Source: JBFWIL01 sp050256015 (GTDB taxonomy: Bacteria > Bacteroidota > Bacteroidia > Bacteroidales > Prolixibacteraceae). Taken from it: a DNA stretch of 9,215 bases. Both the position numbers and the translations under genes were made by a program. Within the stretch, counting starts at the first letter, position 1. Every line of letters begins with the position of its first letter. A model generated the notes under the pieces. The model was not told the DNA's origin, did not search any database, and worked only from the letters and a program-made list of their open reading frames with translations. Below are positions 7,052 through 9,215 of the stretch, one piece after another. The DNA is taken from assembly GCA_050256015.1 (NCBI GenBank), contig JBFWIL010000093.1, positions 1 through 9,215 of the forward strand, given 5' to 3'.

Positions 7052-8695
7052 ATGAGTTTGGCGGTTTGCAGCGATTTTTACCGTCTGTTCAGACAGCCGT
7101 TTGTTCAGCACGTGGACCTGACGGTCTTTTCGGACTATGAAGGGGTTAGCTATACTTACGGTGAAGCTGCGGTAAGAATTCACAGGATCCAGCAGTTTTT
7201 CCGGCAGAGTGGCATTGAGCCCGGTGACCGGGTGGCCCTGCTTGGGCGGAATTCCGCCAACTGGGCAGTGGTATTTCTGGCGGTCATCACCTATGGAACC
7301 GTGGCTGTTCCCGTGCTGCCCGATTTCAATCATGCAGATATGCATCATATTCTCAATCATTCGGGTTCCCGCCTGCTGTTTGTCTCCGACAATTTCATGG
7401 AAAAAATGGACCGGGAACGTCTGCCTGCCCTGGAAGGTGCAATCAGTTTGCGTAACCTCGCTCCGTTATTTCTGAACAGGGAAGAAGCCCGAAACGCATG
7501 GGAAAGCAATGCCCGGTCGGTTGCAGGCGGTCCGGAAGCGTTACCGCTGATGAAGGATCCGGAGCCTGAACAGATGTGTGTAATATCCTATACTTCCGGG
7601 ACATCAGGTTTTACCAAAGGAGTGATGCTCTCTGTGAAAAATCTTGTTTCCAACATTATTTATGCCAGGGATCATATGCCGTTGAAAGCCGGTGACCAGA
7701 TCGTGTCTTTTCTTCCTATGGCCCATGTTTTCGGTTTGCTTTTTGAATTTCTTTTCCCGGTCAGCCTGGGGTGTCACATCACCTTCCTGACCAAAGCCCC
7801 TACGCCCACGGTCATTGTGAAAATTTTTCAGGAGATCAGACCTCATCTTATTCTTTCTGTGCCGCTGGTTATTGAGAAGATCTATAAAAAACAGATCCAG
7901 CCCCGGCTGGAAAAACCGGTGATGAAAATGCTGCTGGCCATTCCTGTACTCTCGGGTATGATTCATCGAAAAGTCCGGAAAAAACTGACTGAAACTTTCG
8001 GGGGGAGGTTTTATGAGATCGTCATTGGCGGTGCTGCACTGAACAGTGAGGTGGAATCCTTTTTCCGGAAGATCAGTTTTCCTTTTACCATCGGTTACGG
8101 GATGACTGAATGTGCTCCCCTGGTTTCCTATGATGCCTGGAAAAGTACACGGCCTTTCTCTGCCGGAAAGCTGGTAGACCGGATGCAGGTTCGCATCGAT
8201 TCTGCCGATCCGTATCGTCAGGTCGGGGAGATCCTGGTTAAAGGGGACAATGTGATGCTGGGATATTACAGGAACGGGGAGGCCACGCGGCAGGCTATTG
8301 ATGAAGAAGGCTGGCTGCATACCGGAGATTTGGGGTTGACGGATAAAGATCAGTATATTTATATCAAAGGACGGTCGAAAAACGTGTTGTTGGGACCTTC
8401 CGGTCAGAATATCTATCCGGAGGAAATTGAACTGAAATTATCGAACCTGTCCCATGTGGCCGAATGTGTTGTTGTGGAAAGGGAAGGCCGCCTGGTTGCT
8501 TTGGTTTATCCGGATAGCGACCGGATGGAGGAACAGCGTGTTGAGCCAGATGCTATCGCTGCTATTATGGAAACGAACAGGCAGGCGGTAAACCGCGATC
8601 TTCCCAGGTACAGCCAAGTCAGCCGGATAGAGCTGGTTGAGGAGGAATTTGAGAAAACCCCCAAGCGGAATATTAAACGTTACAAGTATGTTTAG
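7052..8695 (+). CDS. AMP-forming acyl-CoA ligase (long-chain fatty acid-CoA ligase-like)
   Basis: ANL-superfamily enzyme expected to activate a carboxylic acid, probably a fatty acid, with ATP to an acyl-adenylate and then load it on CoA (or another thiol). The 547-residue protein has the P-loop YTSGTSGFTKG (180-190), FLPMAHVFG (220-228), GGAAL (326-330), GYGMTECAP (348-356), GWLHTGDLG (420-428) and the hinge region IKGRSKNVLLGPSGQNIYP (438-456), in normal order and spacing. There is no signal peptide, so it is presumably cytosolic or peripheral to the membrane. The ATG at 7052 places the N-terminal domain as expected and follows a good promoter. The C-terminus reads EKTPKRNIKRYKYV: where many ligases have the catalytic Lys in a (G/L)KI(L/K)R motif, this one appears to have Asn 540, though the alignment there is uncertain. 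Substrate chain length cannot be judged. rimM follows after 47 nt on the same strand. Confidence 0.93.
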   Translation: MSLAVCSDFYRLFRQPFVQHVDLTVFSDYEGVSYTYGEAAVRIHRIQQFFRQSGIEPGDRVALLGRNSANWAVVFLAVITYGTVAVPVLPDFNHADMHHILNHSGSRLLFVSDNFMEKMDRERLPALEGAISLRNLAPLFLNREEARNAWESNARSVAGGPEALPLMKDPEPEQMCVISYTSGTSGFTKGVMLSVKNLVSNIIYARDHMPLKAGDQIVSFLPMAHVFGLLFEFLFPVSLGCHITFLTKAPTPTVIVKIFQEIRPHLILSVPLVIEKIYKKQIQPRLEKPVMKMLLAIPVLSGMIHRKVRKKLTETFGGRFYEIVIGGAALNSEVESFFRKISFPFTIGYGMTECAPLVSYDAWKSTRPFSAGKLVDRMQVRIDSADPYRQVGEILVKGDNVMLGYYRNGEATRQAIDEEGWLHTGDLGLTDKDQYIYIKGRSKNVLLGPSGQNIYPEEIELKLSNLSHVAECVVVEREGRLVALVYPDSDRMEEQRVEPDAIAAIMETNRQAVNRDLPRYSQVSRIELVEEEFEKTPKRNIKRYKYV

Positions 8696-8742
8696 CAAGC
8701 ATCCGTCTTGTTTCTTGCAGGGAATAATTATAATATTGCATT

Positions 8743-9215
8743 ATGGAAACCATTCCGCATACCGATTGCATTAACCTGGGATTTCTGCAGAAACCATACG
8801 GTGTCAGGGGGGAGGTCGTTTTGAAAATCCGGCCCGGTTTTGCAGCCAGCCTGGAGAAGGAACCGGTGTTGTTTGTTGAGCTGGAAGGTTTGTTGGTTCC
8901 TTTTTTTATCGCTCGTGAAGGGATTCGTTTTCGGACAGAAGAGGATGTTCTGGTGAAATTCGACTGGGTTGATCAGGAAGAGCAGGCCCGAAAGATCTGC
9001 GGGAAGGCTGTTTTCCTGAAAAAAGAAGACTGGATCAGGGAGGAAGGAACTTTTTTTGTCCATCATCTGACAGGATTTAGCCTGATCGATTCCAGGATGG
9101 GACCGGTGGGACCGGTGAAACGGATTGATGATTACGGAGGGAACCTGGTGCTGCAGGTGAATTACAGGGGAAAAGAAGTGCTTCTCCCGCTCAGTGAGGA
9201 TTTGTTGGTTTCCCT
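8743..9215 (+). CDS. rimM: ribosome maturation factor RimM (3' partial)
   Basis: Assembly factor that binds ribosomal protein S19 and helps mature the 16S rRNA 3' domain of the 30S subunit. The frame is open from the ATG at 8743 to the window edge, giving 157 codons. Near the N-terminus LGFLQKPYGVRGEVVLK (12-28) matches the RimM signature G-x-(x)-x-(H/Y)-G-x-(R/K)-G-E. The sequence DWVDQEEQARKICGKAVFL (74-92) fits the end of the N-terminal barrel. LTGFSLIDSRMGPVGPVKRI (109-128) and VLLPLSEDLLVS (146-157) match the C-terminal PRC-barrel. Homologues are about 165-180 residues, so only about 10-20 residues should be missing. It lies 47 nt after the acyl-CoA ligase; no hairpin terminator of note separates them, so read-through is plausible, but the functions look unrelated. 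Confidence 0.9.
   Translation, partial: METIPHTDCINLGFLQKPYGVRGEVVLKIRPGFAASLEKEPVLFVELEGLLVPFFIAREGIRFRTEEDVLVKFDWVDQEEQARKICGKAVFLKKEDWIREEGTFFVHHLTGFSLIDSRMGPVGPVKRIDDYGGNLVLQVNYRGKEVLLPLSEDLLVS

Noticed and set aside
8695..8718. Weak hairpin (GCAAG/CTTGC) after the acyl-CoA ligase as a terminator.
   Set aside because: Only 5 bp of stem with a large loop and no T run.
8731..8738. TAATATTG before rimM as a -7 promoter box.
   Set aside because: It is one mismatch from consensus and ends 4 nt before the ATG, which would leave essentially no leader.
9099..9116. Tandem 9-bp repeat GGGACCGGT x2 inside rimM.
   Set aside because: It encodes Gly-Pro-Val twice at a place where the RimM PRC-barrel normally has a G-x-x-G-x-V pattern, and the spacing is of normal length.

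Overview
The window is a stretch of ordinary chromosome from a member of the Bacteroidota, probably of the Bacteroidales/Marinilabiliales type. Supporting signs are a Gfo/Idh/MocA oxidoreductase with a lipoprotein-type leader, a DUF5020 outer-membrane protein, A-rich leaders in place of clear Shine-Dalgarno sites, and two copies of the Bacteroidota -7 promoter box (TAnnTTTG) in the one divergent intergenic region. No RNA genes, insertion sequences, CRISPR arrays or phage genes were seen.

Layout. (a) 2-1312 (+): the end of a secreted or lipid-anchored Gfo/Idh/MocA oxidoreductase whose start lies before the window. (b) 1407-4678 (+): a compact three-gene group. It holds a GT2 polyprenyl-phosphate sugar synthase, a polytopic GT-C/GT39-like glycosyltransferase with a C-terminal TPR domain (joined by an ATGA overlap), and, 12 nt later, an 83-residue exported single-pass membrane protein. 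(c) 4679-4807: a convergent intergenic region with two strong hairpins; one is an intrinsic terminator for the minus-strand gene. (d) 4808-6892 (-): a Tsx-like DUF5020 outer-membrane protein gene followed by an NCS2/AzgA-type purine permease, which together look like a two-membrane purine uptake cassette. The DUF5020 gene carries an in-frame stop at codon 46. (e) 6893-7051: a divergent promoter region. (f) 7052-8695 (+): an AMP-forming acyl-CoA ligase. (g) 8743 to the window end (+): rimM, cut by the edge.

How the genes work together. The GT2 enzyme probably charges a polyprenyl phosphate with a sugar on the cytoplasmic face, and the GT-C enzyme probably moves it to an acceptor on the periplasmic face; the small protein may be a partner or a substrate. 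The DUF5020 barrel and the NCS2 permease would pass nucleosides or nucleobases through the outer and inner membranes. The oxidoreductase, the acyl-CoA ligase and rimM look like separate functions. No clearly new system is evident. The best leads are the glycosyltransferase/TPR/small-protein group and the interrupted DUF5020 gene.
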